NCBI RefSeq assembly: GCF_003641145.1 | Contig: NZ_CP032744.1 | Span: 1 to 64,000, forward strand | Length of the DNA: 64,000 nucleotides | From: Lactiplantibacillus paraplantarum | Lineage (GTDB): Bacteria; Bacillota; Bacilli; Lactobacillales; Lactobacillaceae | Direction of reading: 5' to 3' | Shown: positions 23,387 through 33,408 of the stretch, piece by piece | Layout: every line of letters begins with the position of its first letter | How positions within the stretch are numbered: the first letter of the stretch is position 1 | The notes under the pieces: generated by a model | What the model saw: only the letters and a program-made list of their open reading frames with translations | Database searches by the model: none | What the model was told of the DNA's origin: nothing | Position numbers and translations under genes: made by a program

Positions 23387-24526
23387 ATGCAAGATGACAT
23401 GTTAGGCATTATTTTAGCGGGTGGTCAGGGAACCCGTTTAGGTAAACTAACCAAGGATACGGCCAAACCCGCTGTACCGTTTGGCGGTCGTTACCGAATT
23501 ATTGATTTTACACTCAGTAATTGTGCCAATTCAGGGATTAACACTGTTGGCGTGATTACCCAATATCAGCCACTGGAACTCAATGCACATATTGGCAGTG
23601 GTGCCAGCTGGGGATTTGATAGTTTGAATGGTGGCGTCACGGTGTTACAACCCTATTCATCTAGTGAGGGTGAAAAATTTTTTCAAGGAACTGCGCACGC
23701 CATCTATCAGAATATTGAATATATCGATCAACAGGATCCCAAGTATCTGCTAGTCCTGTCGGGAGATCATATCTATAAGATGGACTATGATGCGATGCTG
23801 AAATACCATCAGGAGAAGAAAGCCTCGTTGACCGTGGGTGTGATTCACGTGACTAATGAAGAAGCGAAGCGGTTTGGCATGATGAATACTGACGCCACCG
23901 ATCGAATCATTGAATTTGAAGAAAAGCCGGCGCACCCGAAGAGTGATAAAGCCTCAATGGGTATCTATATTTTTAATTGGCCGACCCTGCGTGCGTACTT
24001 AGTTAAGAGCTATGCTACCGATAAGTCACTTGAAGATTTTGGCAAGAATGTTATTCCATCTTATCTAGCGAACAATGAATCCGTCTACGCCTATGCGTTT
24101 AAAGGCTATTGGCGAGATGTGGGAACAATCAAGAGTTTATGGCAGGCGAATATGGAGTTTTTGTCGCCCCATAATCGACTAAATATTGGTGATCGCTATT
24201 GGCGAATCTATTCAAAGGCAGAAGTGTTGCCACCGATGTTCTTAACGGAAACGAGTCAGGTCAATAATGCGATGGTGGTGGATAGTTGTTACGTTGCGGG
24301 TGAAATTGATCATTCAATCTTATCGCAACGAGTGTCAGTCGGAATGGGGAGCCGCGTGATCGATAGTATGATTATGCCGGGAGCCACGGTTGGTAAGAAT
24401 GTCGTGATCGATCACGCACTGATTGGTGAGGACGCCGTGATTGGTGATGATGCTCAGATTATTGGAACGGCCGATAAGATTGCAGTGGTCGGTTATCACG
24501 AAACGATGGGAGTGGAGCAACCATGA
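23387..24526 (+). CDS. glgC: Glucose-1-phosphate adenylyltransferase, catalytic subunit
   Basis: GlgC makes ADP-glucose from glucose-1-phosphate and ATP, the committed step of bacterial glycogen synthesis. The 379-aa protein has the nucleotidyltransferase motifs [69 protein letters not shown] and YWRDVGTI, plus a C-terminal left-handed beta-helix. Its stop overlaps the glgD start (ATGA), so the two subunits are likely translated together. Regulatory residues cannot be judged from sequence alone. Confidence 0.96.
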   Translation: MQDDMLGIILAGGQGTRLGKLTKDTAKPAVPFGGRYRIIDFTLSNCANSGINTVGVITQYQPLELNAHIGSGASWGFDSLNGGVTVLQPYSSSEGEKFFQGTAHAIYQNIEYIDQQDPKYLLVLSGDHIYKMDYDAMLKYHQEKKASLTVGVIHVTNEEAKRFGMMNTDATDRIIEFEEKPAHPKSDKASMGIYIFNWPTLRAYLVKSYATDKSLEDFGKNVIPSYLANNESVYAYAFKGYWRDVGTIKSLWQANMEFLSPHNRLNIGDRYWRIYSKAEVLPPMFLTETSQVNNAMVVDSCYVAGEIDHSILSQRVSVGMGSRVIDSMIMPGATVGKNVVIDHALIGEDAVIGDDAQIIGTADKIAVVGYHETMGVEQP

Positions 24527-25695
24527 AGCGTGAACGCGTTAGTGCGATTATCAATTTACTAGAACCAAGTGAAGCATTACAGCCGTTAACTGCGATTCGG
24601 CCAGTAGGTATGTTGCCATTCGGCGGTCGGTATCGACTAGTGGACTTCCAATTATCTAGTGTGATCAATGCGGGAATTCAAAATGTAATGGTCACGGTGC
24701 CTCGTTCAGGACGGTCGGTTGCGGATCATTTGCGCAGTGGTCGTGATTGGAGCTTAAACACTATTCGGGGCGGCTTGTTCCTATCACCTTATAATGATTT
24801 GCAGCTAGTAGCACCCGAAAAGAAGGCCGCACTCTTGCATCATTATTATGATGATTCGATTCAGTTTTTAAAGTGTAGTCAAAGTGAGTATTCAGTGGTG
24901 ATGAGTACGCGTAACGTTGGTAACATTGATTTGAAAGCGTTACTCCGTTATCACGAAGAACGTAACAGTCCGGTCACCGCGGTGTATAAGCGAGTCGACC
25001 CGGCCACTTTAACGCCTGAAAATACGATTTTACAACTAACGGCTAAAGGCGATGCAACCGCGGTCGTACCACTTAGTAAGGCTAAAATTGGTTCGCAAAC
25101 TAAGCAAGTTGCTAAGAGTATGGCAATCTATCTGATGAGTACGATTGACTTAATTGAATTGTTACAGTCAGCTAATCAGCGTGGCGATATGATTAGGTTA
25201 GAAGAGCTCATGCGCCAGGCGGTTATTCAACATAATGCGAATGCATTTGAATATACTGGTTTTCAGGCTAATATTCACGATATTCAAAGTTACTTTGCCG
25301 CTAATATGGCTATTTTGGACGAAGCTAACTTTCGGGCGCTATTCTACAGTTCGCGTCGTATTTATACCAAGGTCAAGAATGAAATTCCTACCTTCTTTGC
25401 GACTGGTTCACAATGTCGGGATAGTTTGTGTGGGACTGGTGGTTACATTGAAGGACAACTTGAGCATTCCGTGATTTTCCGAGATGTCTTGATTAATCGT
25501 GATAGTCAGATCAAAAATGCGATTATTATGCAAGGTGCACGCATCGGGGCGGGGTGTAAGTTGGAAAATGTCATCATTGATAAGGATGCAGTCATTGGAC
25601 CGAACTTGGTACTTAAGGGGACACTAACAGCACCATTAGTGATTGGTAAGGGTCAGCGTGTCTTTCAACAAGCGGAGGTGGCCGTACATGACTAA
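24523..25695 (+). CDS. glgD: Glucose-1-phosphate adenylyltransferase subunit GlgD
   Basis: GlgD is the non-catalytic or modulatory partner of GlgC in Firmicutes. The 390-aa protein keeps the fold ([24 protein letters not shown]) but lacks the GGxGTRL nucleotide-binding loop seen in GlgC (here [13 protein letters not shown]). This supports a structural/regulatory role. It overlaps glgC by 4 nt and glgA by 8 nt. Confidence 0.95.
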   Translation: MKRERVSAIINLLEPSEALQPLTAIRPVGMLPFGGRYRLVDFQLSSVINAGIQNVMVTVPRSGRSVADHLRSGRDWSLNTIRGGLFLSPYNDLQLVAPEKKAALLHHYYDDSIQFLKCSQSEYSVVMSTRNVGNIDLKALLRYHEERNSPVTAVYKRVDPATLTPENTILQLTAKGDATAVVPLSKAKIGSQTKQVAKSMAIYLMSTIDLIELLQSANQRGDMIRLEELMRQAVIQHNANAFEYTGFQANIHDIQSYFAANMAILDEANFRALFYSSRRIYTKVKNEIPTFFATGSQCRDSLCGTGGYIEGQLEHSVIFRDVLINRDSQIKNAIIMQGARIGAGCKLENVIIDKDAVIGPNLVLKGTLTAPLVIGKGQRVFQQAEVAVHD

Positions 25696-27127
25696 GGTCT
25701 TATTTGCAGCGGCGGAAGCAGCCCCTTTTTATAAAACAGGGGGGTTAGGGGATGTCAGTATGGCTTTACCCCGCGCACTGCAAGCAGAAGGTGTTGACGT
25801 GCGGGTGGTTATTCCTTACTATTCGCGGCGTATGCCCGCCGAGTATCAGCAACAATTAACAACGCTGACTCATTTCACCGTCCAAGTGGGGCCCCGTTCA
25901 ATGTACTGTGGGATTAAGACAGTAACGGTCGGACATATTCAGTATTACTTGGTTGATAACTTGGATTATTTTGGCCGGGATGGGTTATACGGTTATTGGG
26001 ATGACGGTGAACGCTTCGCCTTTTTTCAGATGGCCATTTGTGAAATGATGGAACGCTTGAATTATATTCCAGATGTTTTACAGCTGAATGACTGGCATAC
26101 GGCCTTTATCCCGGTGTTGTTAGCTGAAAAGTATTATTGGATTGAAGCTTATCGCGACATTAAAACGTTACTGACTATTCATAATATTCAGTTTCAAGGC
26201 ATCTATGATCCAGTCATCCTTGACTCTTTATTTCGTATTGGCACTGAAACGTATACGGAGGCGGGCGTAGCTTTTTATGATCGGGTGAATTGGTTAAAAG
26301 GTGGCCTTAATTTTGCAGATGCCGTCAACACTGTTTCACCGACTTATGCTAAAGAGATTCAAACACCGGCTTTTGGAGAGCACTTAGATGGTGTCTTACG
26401 CGCAAATCAACACAAATTGAGTGGTATTCTGAACGGCATTGACACACAGCTATATAATCCAGCAATTGATCCAGCCTTAGCAGTCAATTACACCGTCAAA
26501 GATCTGAAACCGAAGCGTCAAGATAAACACGCGTTGCAGCGCCGACTCGGGTTACCGGTTAAGAATGTGCCCGTGTTTTCGGTCGTATCACGGCTGACTA
26601 GGCAAAAAGGGATGGATCTATTGTTAAGTGCACTAGATCCTTTTCTGAAACGACAGGATGTTCAATTAGTTGTATTGGGGACGGGTGAGCCAGCCTTGGA
26701 AGCCGCTTTTCAGACGTATCAAGCCGCTTATCCTAGCAAAGTTGTCGCGGCGATTCAATTTGATACGCAACTGGCACAACAAATTTATGCGGGGAGTGAC
26801 TTGTTCTTAATGCCGTCTGCCTTTGAACCGTGCGGGCTATCTCAGATGATGGCAATGCATTACGGGACACTGCCAATCGTTCATGCAGTCGGCGGGTTAC
26901 GGGATACGGTCATACCGTATAACCAGTTTACCGGCCAAGGGACTGGGTTTAGTTTTGATGATTATCGACCAGAAGTACTCCGTAAAATAATGACACTCGC
27001 GGTGACACTGTACAGACACCAACCACGTATTTGGCGGCAATTACAACATCAAGCGATGACTTGTGATTTTGGATGGGAGCACTCGGCACAACAGTATCGA
27101 ATGATTTATCAACAGTTAGCGCGTTAG
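25688..27127 (+). CDS. glgA: Glycogen synthase (ADP-glucose dependent)
   Basis: GlgA transfers glucose from ADP-glucose to the growing alpha-1,4 chain (GT5). The 479-aa protein begins [23 protein letters not shown], with the K-T-G-G-L substrate loop, and has SRLTRQKGMDLL and the C-terminal FEPCGLSQMMAMHYGTLPIVHAVGGLRDTV motif. The ATG at 25688 follows GGAGG inside the end of glgD; an upstream in-frame reading has no such support. Confidence 0.96.
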   Translation: MTKVLFAAAEAAPFYKTGGLGDVSMALPRALQAEGVDVRVVIPYYSRRMPAEYQQQLTTLTHFTVQVGPRSMYCGIKTVTVGHIQYYLVDNLDYFGRDGLYGYWDDGERFAFFQMAICEMMERLNYIPDVLQLNDWHTAFIPVLLAEKYYWIEAYRDIKTLLTIHNIQFQGIYDPVILDSLFRIGTETYTEAGVAFYDRVNWLKGGLNFADAVNTVSPTYAKEIQTPAFGEHLDGVLRANQHKLSGILNGIDTQLYNPAIDPALAVNYTVKDLKPKRQDKHALQRRLGLPVKNVPVFSVVSRLTRQKGMDLLLSALDPFLKRQDVQLVVLGTGEPALEAAFQTYQAAYPSKVVAAIQFDTQLAQQIYAGSDLFLMPSAFEPCGLSQMMAMHYGTLPIVHAVGGLRDTVIPYNQFTGQGTGFSFDDYRPEVLRKIMTLAVTLYRHQPRIWRQLQHQAMTCDFGWEHSAQQYRMIYQQLAR

Positions 27128-27140
27128 GTTTGGTGGGGGT

Positions 27141-29549
27141 GTGAGTTTGAAATTAACAACGGCACAGTTTAAGAAGGATTTTTTAAGTGAGATTGAGACG
27201 CTCTATTCGACGTCTTTGGACGATACGACGACGATTGGCCAATTTATTGCACTAGGACAACTGGTACGACGGTATAACAGCCAAAGTTGGACTCGAACAG
27301 CGAAACTGTATCGGGAGCATCATCAAAAACAGGTGTATTATTTTTCAATCGAATTTTTGCCAGGACGCTTACTTGCTTCTAATTTGTTGAATCTCAATTT
27401 GTTATCGATTGTCAGAAAAGGGTTGAAGGAGTTAGGCTTAGATTTTGAGACGATTAGTCGGTCTGAGCCTGATCCAGCCCTTGGCAACGGTGGACTAGGT
27501 CGATTGGCAGCCTGTTACATGGACGCAATGGCTAGTTTGAAAATTGCGGGTAATGGTAATGGAATCCGGTATCGCTACGGGTTATTTAAACAAGTCTTTA
27601 TGGATGGGTACCAAGTGGAATTACCAGATGATTGGCTACACCACGGGAATGTCTGGGAGACTCGCCGAGATAATAAGAGTTGTATAGTGCGTTTTGGGGG
27701 TAACGTTTGGTTACAACCTCAGCCTGATGGTAGTCTACAGGCGCAATATGAAAATACGGATGACGTCTTAGCAGTTCCTTATGATGTTGGTATCGTAGGT
27801 TATCATAATGATATTACGAATACGCTACGCTTGTGGTCAGCTGAATTACCACCTAGTGTTACCCAGACGTACTATTCACAGGCACAACGGGACCGTATCA
27901 GCGAGATTAGCAAGGTCCTTTACCCAGACGATTCTAACTCGGCCGGTCAACAATTGCGGCTACGCCAAGAATATTTCTTTTCATCTGCTGGTGTGCAAAG
28001 CATTGTCCGTGATTTTTGTGCCACACATCATGGAATGCGTTCCTTAGGTAAAAAGATTGCCATCCATATTAATGACACCCATCCGACACTAGTGATTCCT
28101 GAAATGATGCGGCTATTAATGGATGAGCACCATTGCTCGTGGGATGTTGCCTGGACGCTAACGACGCAGGTAATGAGCTATACGAACCACACCATTTTAC
28201 AAGAAGCACTGGAGACCTGGCCGATTGGGATGTTCCAGGGCCTGTTACCTCGAATCTATCAAATTATTGTCGAAATCGACCGACGTTATCGGGCTCAGCA
28301 AACGCCGATTTTTGGTAAGGCGCTGGTAGATCTGACGGCTCCCCTAGGTAATGGGCAAGTTCGAATGGCCCACTTAGCGGTGATTGGCAGTCATAGTGTG
28401 AATGGCGTCGCGCCCTTACACACAGAATTATTGAAAACAGATGTATTACGCGGTTTGTATCAAGTTTATCCTGAACGTTTTAATAATAAAACGAATGGTA
28501 TTGCCACGCGTCGCTGGGTGCAACTAGCAAACCAGCCATTGTCCCAACTTATTGACCAGACGATCGGGTCGAGTTGGCGACGACAGCCAGACTTGTTGCA
28601 GACGTTACTCCCATATCAGCAGGACGATCACTTTCTACATCAATTGGCGCAAGTCAAGTTGACTAATAAGCAGGCCTTGGCTGCGTATGTGCAGCGAACG
28701 ATGGGAATCAAGTTGCGTACGGATGCCATCTATGATGTCCAGATCAAGCGACTACATGCTTATAAGCGCCAATTATTACATGTTTTTGAAATTTTACGGG
28801 AATACTTCGTTATTAAAGATCATCCGGATCAGCCGGTAGTACCACGCGTGCATATTTTTGGTGCGAAAGCCGCCCCCAGCTACCACTACGCAAAGGCAAT
28901 TATTAAGCTGATCAACGTGGTGGCCGATATGGTCAATCAAGATCCAGTGATTGGGGATCGACTAAAAGTGGTGTTTATTCCTAATTATGGTGTCTCAATT
29001 GCAGAGTTAATTATTCCAGCGGCTGATGTTAGTGAGCAGATTTCAACGGCCTCGAAAGAAGCTTCTGGAACTAGCAATATGAAGTTAATGGCTAATGGGG
29101 CGTTATCACTGGCGACGTATGATGGTGCAAATATTGATATTATGCAGGCTGCGGGTGCTGAAAACGAGTATCCGTTTGGGCTCAGAGTGCATGAGGTTTA
29201 CGATTATTATCAGCGTGGTAATTATCGTGCCGCGGCGTTTTATAATGGTAATCCGGAGTTGAAACGTATCCTGGATAGTTTAATTAATGGTACGATCCCT
29301 GGAATTCCGACGGTTGGTCGTGAAATCTATGATTCATTGATTCGCTATAATGATGAGTTCTTTGTGCTGGCCGATTATCAGGCGTACGTCAAGCAACAGC
29401 AACAGATCAGTCAGGATTTTCAAGACCAGCCAACTTGGCAACAACGGGCGTTAGCTAATATCGCTGCATCCGGGCATTTCGCCGCTGACTTAGCAGTAGC
29501 ACGTTACGCTGACGATATTTGGCAAGTGCCTCATGACCGGTTGAATTAG
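27141..29549 (+). CDS. glgP: Glycogen phosphorylase
   Basis: GlgP removes glucose-1-phosphate from the non-reducing ends of glycogen (GT35, pyridoxal-phosphate dependent). The 802-aa protein carries the PLP-lysine motif EASGTSNMKLMANGALS (Lys648), LGNGGLGRLAACYMDAM and RIHLKRLHAYKRQLL-type sequence (VQIKRLHAYKRQ). The start is GTG at 27141 after GGTGGGGG. It lies between glgA and the debranching-type amylopullulanase, so synthesis and breakdown enzymes are made together. Confidence 0.96.
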   Translation: MSLKLTTAQFKKDFLSEIETLYSTSLDDTTTIGQFIALGQLVRRYNSQSWTRTAKLYREHHQKQVYYFSIEFLPGRLLASNLLNLNLLSIVRKGLKELGLDFETISRSEPDPALGNGGLGRLAACYMDAMASLKIAGNGNGIRYRYGLFKQVFMDGYQVELPDDWLHHGNVWETRRDNKSCIVRFGGNVWLQPQPDGSLQAQYENTDDVLAVPYDVGIVGYHNDITNTLRLWSAELPPSVTQTYYSQAQRDRISEISKVLYPDDSNSAGQQLRLRQEYFFSSAGVQSIVRDFCATHHGMRSLGKKIAIHINDTHPTLVIPEMMRLLMDEHHCSWDVAWTLTTQVMSYTNHTILQEALETWPIGMFQGLLPRIYQIIVEIDRRYRAQQTPIFGKALVDLTAPLGNGQVRMAHLAVIGSHSVNGVAPLHTELLKTDVLRGLYQVYPERFNNKTNGIATRRWVQLANQPLSQLIDQTIGSSWRRQPDLLQTLLPYQQDDHFLHQLAQVKLTNKQALAAYVQRTMGIKLRTDAIYDVQIKRLHAYKRQLLHVFEILREYFVIKDHPDQPVVPRVHIFGAKAAPSYHYAKAIIKLINVVADMVNQDPVIGDRLKVVFIPNYGVSIAELIIPAADVSEQISTASKEASGTSNMKLMANGALSLATYDGANIDIMQAAGAENEYPFGLRVHEVYDYYQRGNYRAAAFYNGNPELKRILDSLINGTIPGIPTVGREIYDSLIRYNDEFFVLADYQAYVKQQQQISQDFQDQPTWQQRALANIAASGHFAADLAVARYADDIWQVPHDRLN

Positions 29550-29567
29550 TGAAAGGAGGGGTAACGG

Positions 29568-31385
29568 ATGCAGGTAACGTATAATTCATTTTTACCGACA
29601 TATAAGACCCCTTTTGGGGCGGTGACACGGCAAACGCCCGTACGTTTCACGGTGGGAGTCCAGACTGTTACGCCAGTCAAACAGATTGAGCTGTGTGTGG
29701 CCCATGATGGTCAATGGGATGAGGAACAGGCGCTACCGCTGCGACCGATTAGTCCAACGACATATACGGTGACCTTTGTCCCCACTCAAGTCGGTCTGTA
29801 CTTTTATTATTTTCGTATTCAAACGATGACCGCAACGGTATATTATGGTTGTGTTGATGGTGGCTACGGTGGTCCAGGAATCCAGTACGTGTTGCGCGAA
29901 CACGTTCAGATGTATCAATTGACGATTTTAAAATCAATTGAGACACTGCCGCAATGGTACCGTGACGGGATAGCTTATCAAATCTTTGTTGATCGGTTTA
30001 ATAACGGAAATGCGGATGGTCATGTTAATGCGCCTAAAGCGAACAGTTTTATTTACGGTCAGCTGGAAGACCGACCATTGTATGTTCGCGATGCCCAGCG
30101 TGCAATCTTACGTTGGGATTTTTATGGTGGCAATTTGCGCGGCATTATGGCAAAAATTCCGTATCTACAACGACTTGGCGTGACAATTGTATATTTGACC
30201 CCGATTTTTGAAGCTAGCAGTAATCATCGTTACGATACGAGCGATTATTTGAAAATTGATCCGGTCGTAGGCACCCTGGCTGATTTTGATAACTTGGTAA
30301 CTGCCCTGCATCAAGCGGGGATGCACTTGATTCTGGATGGCGTCTTTAACCACGTCGGCGTTGATTCCAAGTACTTTAATCAAGCGGGGCACTATGAAAC
30401 GCTGGGCGCGGCTCAATCGACTACTAGTCCATATTATCCGTGGTTTACGTTTATTCATTATCCCAATGATTATGACAGCTGGTGGGGTATTCATGATTTA
30501 CCAACGGTGGATAAAGAAGCACCCACCTATCGTGATTTTATCTTTGGTAAACCAGATTCGGTCATTGATTATTGGACCCAGCGCGGTGTGGATGGTTGGC
30601 GACTAGATGTTGCGGATGAGCTTCCTGATGATTTTATTGCTGGTATTCGACGAGCGCTTGATCGTTATCCTGATAAGGTTTTGATTGGAGAAGTCTGGGA
30701 GGATGCATCACACAAACTGGCTTATGGCATGCGGCGGCATTACTTAGAAGGTGGTGGCTTACAAGCAGTGATGAATTATCCGCTACGGCGGTTGATTATC
30801 CATATCTTGAATGGAACTTTAACGCCAGCAGAGTGGTGGCGCGAGCTAATGACATTGAAGGAAAATTACCCGGCATCAACCTTTCAATTTAACTTCAATA
30901 ATATTGGTAGTCACGATACCCCGCGGATCTTAACTATGTTGGAAGAAAATCAACAGCGGTTACGGCTGGCGGTACAGTTGTTACTGACCTTGCCAGGTGT
31001 GCCGTGCTTATATTATGGTGATGAAGCGATAATGTTAGGTGGTAAGGATCCGGATAATCGTGCCTTTTATCCGTGGGCGACTGCTGATCAAGCACAGATT
31101 CAGTTTGTGGCTCAGTGGTCGCTGTGGCGGCAGCGGCATGCTTGGTTGAATCAGGCTAACTTTGTGCCATTCTATGTGGCAGATTATGGGATTGGTTATC
31201 TATACTGGCGAGCTGCGCAGACCATCCTAGTAGTTGTTAATATAACATCTGAGCCACGAACGGTGACGACACATGATTTAAAGCTAAGTGGGATACCTCT
31301 CAGGTTGGCACAAGCGATCCAACAGTGCCTGGTGGGGAGGACTTTCAGTGGCGAGCAACTGCGACTTATTGAAAACTTTACCTGA
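29568..31385 (+). CDS. apu: GH13 amylopullulanase/neopullulanase-type alpha-glucan hydrolase
   Basis: A 605-aa cytoplasmic GH13 enzyme with an N-terminal beta-domain (about 1-125) and a (beta/alpha)8 barrel: LGVTIVYLTPIFEASSNHRYDTSDY, the nucleophile in GWRLDVADE (Asp347), the acid in LIGEVWED (Glu375) and NIGSHDTPRI. No signal peptide is present, so it acts on intracellular glycogen or maltodextrins. As the last gene of the glg operon it probably provides the debranching activity; exact bond specificity cannot be read from sequence. ATG follows AAAGGAGGGG. Confidence 0.88.
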   Translation: MQVTYNSFLPTYKTPFGAVTRQTPVRFTVGVQTVTPVKQIELCVAHDGQWDEEQALPLRPISPTTYTVTFVPTQVGLYFYYFRIQTMTATVYYGCVDGGYGGPGIQYVLREHVQMYQLTILKSIETLPQWYRDGIAYQIFVDRFNNGNADGHVNAPKANSFIYGQLEDRPLYVRDAQRAILRWDFYGGNLRGIMAKIPYLQRLGVTIVYLTPIFEASSNHRYDTSDYLKIDPVVGTLADFDNLVTALHQAGMHLILDGVFNHVGVDSKYFNQAGHYETLGAAQSTTSPYYPWFTFIHYPNDYDSWWGIHDLPTVDKEAPTYRDFIFGKPDSVIDYWTQRGVDGWRLDVADELPDDFIAGIRRALDRYPDKVLIGEVWEDASHKLAYGMRRHYLEGGGLQAVMNYPLRRLIIHILNGTLTPAEWWRELMTLKENYPASTFQFNFNNIGSHDTPRILTMLEENQQRLRLAVQLLLTLPGVPCLYYGDEAIMLGGKDPDNRAFYPWATADQAQIQFVAQWSLWRQRHAWLNQANFVPFYVADYGIGYLYWRAAQTILVVVNITSEPRTVTTHDLKLSGIPLRLAQAIQQCLVGRTFSGEQLRLIENFT

Positions 31386-31515
31386 ATTTTACAAGAACTT
31401 GATGGTTGCACTGATACGCACGCGGTATATTATAAGGGTACTTTTTAATAGCACCCCGCTATTGATACAGTATTAAGAGATACTCCGTCGATCCTTCTGA
31501 AGGCGCGAGTAACGG

Positions 31516-31551
31516 GTGGGCGACCTTCCTTGATGGGTTCGCCCACTTTTT
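31516..31551 (+). terminator. Terminator of the glg operon
   Basis: The stem GTGGGCGA (31516-31523) pairs with TCGCCCAC (31539-31546) and is followed by TTTTT. A second small hairpin, TGCTCAC/GTGAGCA, lies at 31554-31571. Confidence 0.8.
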
Positions 31552-31600
31552 GGTGCTCACAAGTGTGAGCAGAATTTCTGCGGTGAGTGAAAACGACGCC

Positions 31601-31686
31601 TATAATAGAAATGAACACTAAGTAGTGTGAGGAGCTGACGGGACGAAGCAGTCCCACGGTAAATTCTAATTATAGGGGGTAATTAG
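31601..31686 (+). promoter_or_regulatory. Probable promoter and leader of the HAD gene
   Basis: A consensus TATAAT at 31601-31606 without a convincing -35. A small hairpin GGGAC/GTCCC (31640-31655) lies in the leader, and AGGGGGT precedes the TTG start. Confidence 0.4.
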
Positions 31687-32454
31687 TTGTACCAAGCGGT
31701 TGTCTTTTTTGATTTAGATGGAACGTTGATGCAAAATGACAAGACAGTTGCGGCTAGTAGTATTGAAGCGATACAACGGTTAAAGGCGAACCACGTTTTG
31801 CCGGTGATTGCAACGGGGCGTAATGTGTTTGAAGTCCGCGATATTATGAAAGCGACCGGCATTGATTCAATCGTCAGTGCTAACGGAAGTTATGTTGCTT
31901 ACCAGGGCCAGTTTTTGAGCGCTCATGAGCTTGATAAAGCTGTTTTAACGGATATTACGCACTTTGCTAATCGTCACCACCATGCACTGGCCTATTATAA
32001 TAACGCCGGTTTTGTGTTGAGTCACCGTGATGCATTGACGACTAGTAATTATCAGGAGCTAAAACAACTAGCGAATGTTAAGCCACAATTTTATCAACAT
32101 CAACACGTTAACTTTTTACTGACATTCGATCCGTTAGATGCAGTTCAATATCGGCGCCGTTATCGCGGCCACTTGCACTTTGTCCGTAATAATCCCCGGG
32201 CATTGGATACCATGCAGTGGGGCGTGACTAAGGCTGTTGGAATTCAGGATATTTTAACGAAGGCGCAGTTAACGACTGTTCCGACCTATGCTTTTGGTGA
32301 TCAACTGAATGACATTGAAATGTTTCAGATGGTCAAGACGCCAATTGCTATGGGGAATGGGCATCCCCGAGTCAAACAACTCGCAGCTTACGTCACGGCT
32401 GATAATATGCATAACGGTATTGCGCAAGGCTTGAAGCACTATGACTTAATTTAG
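31687..32454 (+). CDS. HAD-superfamily sugar-phosphatase (Cof type)
   Basis: A 255-aa HAD hydrolase of the Cof/IIB class. Motif I is FFDLDGTL (Asp9 and Asp11), motif II is VIATGR, and motif III/IV is FGDQLNDIEMFQMV with a conserved Asp pair, then IAMGNGHPRVKQLA. Such enzymes dephosphorylate sugar phosphates, flavin or pyridoxal phosphates; the substrate here is unknown. The start is TTG at 31687 after TATAGGGGGT. It sits between the glg operon and the maltose-phosphorylase genes, which makes a sugar phosphate plausible. Confidence 0.9.
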   Translation: MYQAVVFFDLDGTLMQNDKTVAASSIEAIQRLKANHVLPVIATGRNVFEVRDIMKATGIDSIVSANGSYVAYQGQFLSAHELDKAVLTDITHFANRHHHALAYYNNAGFVLSHRDALTTSNYQELKQLANVKPQFYQHQHVNFLLTFDPLDAVQYRRRYRGHLHFVRNNPRALDTMQWGVTKAVGIQDILTKAQLTTVPTYAFGDQLNDIEMFQMVKTPIAMGNGHPRVKQLAAYVTADNMHNGIAQGLKHYDLI

Positions 32455-32557
32455 AACTAATTATTGGTACACATGGAGCTTGAAAGCCGAGTCACTGTTG
32501 CGTTGGGTGGCTCAACCAGACGTTGATACTTTGGTGATTGTCTAGATAATAAGAGTT

Positions 32558-32690
32558 CAGACCAAAACTAAATGTGCTCAGTTGCTTAAGATTCTTTCTT
32601 AAGCAACTGAGCACAATTTTTCTATCAATATTGTCGAAACGTGCGCCAAAAGGTTGTTTGCAAACAGTCTCTTTTTGTCTCACTCTCGCT
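32558..32690 (+). repeat. Dispersed palindromic element, copy 1
   Basis: Begins GACCAAAACTAA, then an 18-bp perfect stem (TGTGCTCAGTTGCTTAAG, 32573-32590, with its complement at 32597-32614), a T run, and the conserved tail TCAATATTGTCGAAACGTGC. Copies 2 and 3 are at 36431-36640 and 37926-38035. The hairpin can also terminate the HAD gene and the convergent pgmB transcript. Confidence 0.75.
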
Positions 32691-32705
32691 AGCATAGTAT
32701 GAGAA

Positions 32706-33392
32706 TTAATTACTAGTAACACCGGTTAGTTGAGCTTTAATGTTGGCAAGTGTGAGCTGTGTCGTATCCGTAAAGTTGATGTCAGCGGCTGCGAGTATGG
32801 TTGGATCACCAATGCCGATCGATGTTTCACCCGCACCATTAATGGATTGAACGCCGGCGGCAGCATCTTCGACGCCAATACATGCGGCCGGTGCTAAGTC
32901 TAAAATTTCAGCACCCCGCAGAAAAATCTCAGGATCAGGCTTCCCGTGGGCTAAGGTAGCTGGATCAACCGTTTTTGTGAAGTAGTCATTAAGACTGAGC
33001 TTGCTGAGTACTAGTGGTGCGTTCTTGGAAGCAGAAGCGAGTGATAGTGCGTAGCCAGCTGCCCGTAGTTCGGCTAAGAAGGCTTTGATACCCGGTAAGA
33101 TATTTGCTGGTGACATTTGATTAACTAACTTTAGATAGTTCGTATTTTTCTCCGCCGCCAAAGCTTGCTTTTGTGCGTCCGTAAAGTCATGCTCGCGGTG
33201 CCCGCGGGCAAGAATCAAATTGAGCGAGTCCATCCGACTAATCCCTTTGAGCGCATCGGCGAGTTGCTCATCCCAAGTGACACCGACTTTATCTGCAATT
33301 TGGTGCCAAGCTTGACTGTGAAAAATAGCGGTATCTGTAATAACGCCGTCAAGGTCAAAAATAAAGCCTTTGATTGTTGCAAATTTAACCAT
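32706..33392 (-). CDS. pgmB: Beta-phosphoglucomutase
   Basis: PgmB converts beta-glucose-1-phosphate to glucose-6-phosphate. The 228-aa HAD protein has the family signature GFIFDLDGVITDTA (Asp13 and Asp15), HSQAWHQIADKVG, the substrate loop GISRMDSLNLIL, LASASKNA and the C-terminal GVEDAAAGVQSINGAG. It is downstream of, and co-directional with, the GH65 phosphorylase (16-bp gap), whose product it would process. Confidence 0.95.
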   Translation of the reverse strand: MVKFATIKGFIFDLDGVITDTAIFHSQAWHQIADKVGVTWDEQLADALKGISRMDSLNLILARGHREHDFTDAQKQALAAEKNTNYLKLVNQMSPANILPGIKAFLAELRAAGYALSLASASKNAPLVLSKLSLNDYFTKTVDPATLAHGKPDPEIFLRGAEILDLAPAACIGVEDAAAGVQSINGAGETSIGIGDPTILAAADINFTDTTQLTLANIKAQLTGVTSN

Positions 33393-33408
33393 CGTAAGGA
33401 CCTCCTAG

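Noticed and set aside
31500..31560. Possible T-box-like leader (AACGGGTGGGCGACC)
   Set aside because: The sequence forms a simple terminator for the glg operon, lacks a T-box core and specifier loop, and is not followed by an amino-acid gene.
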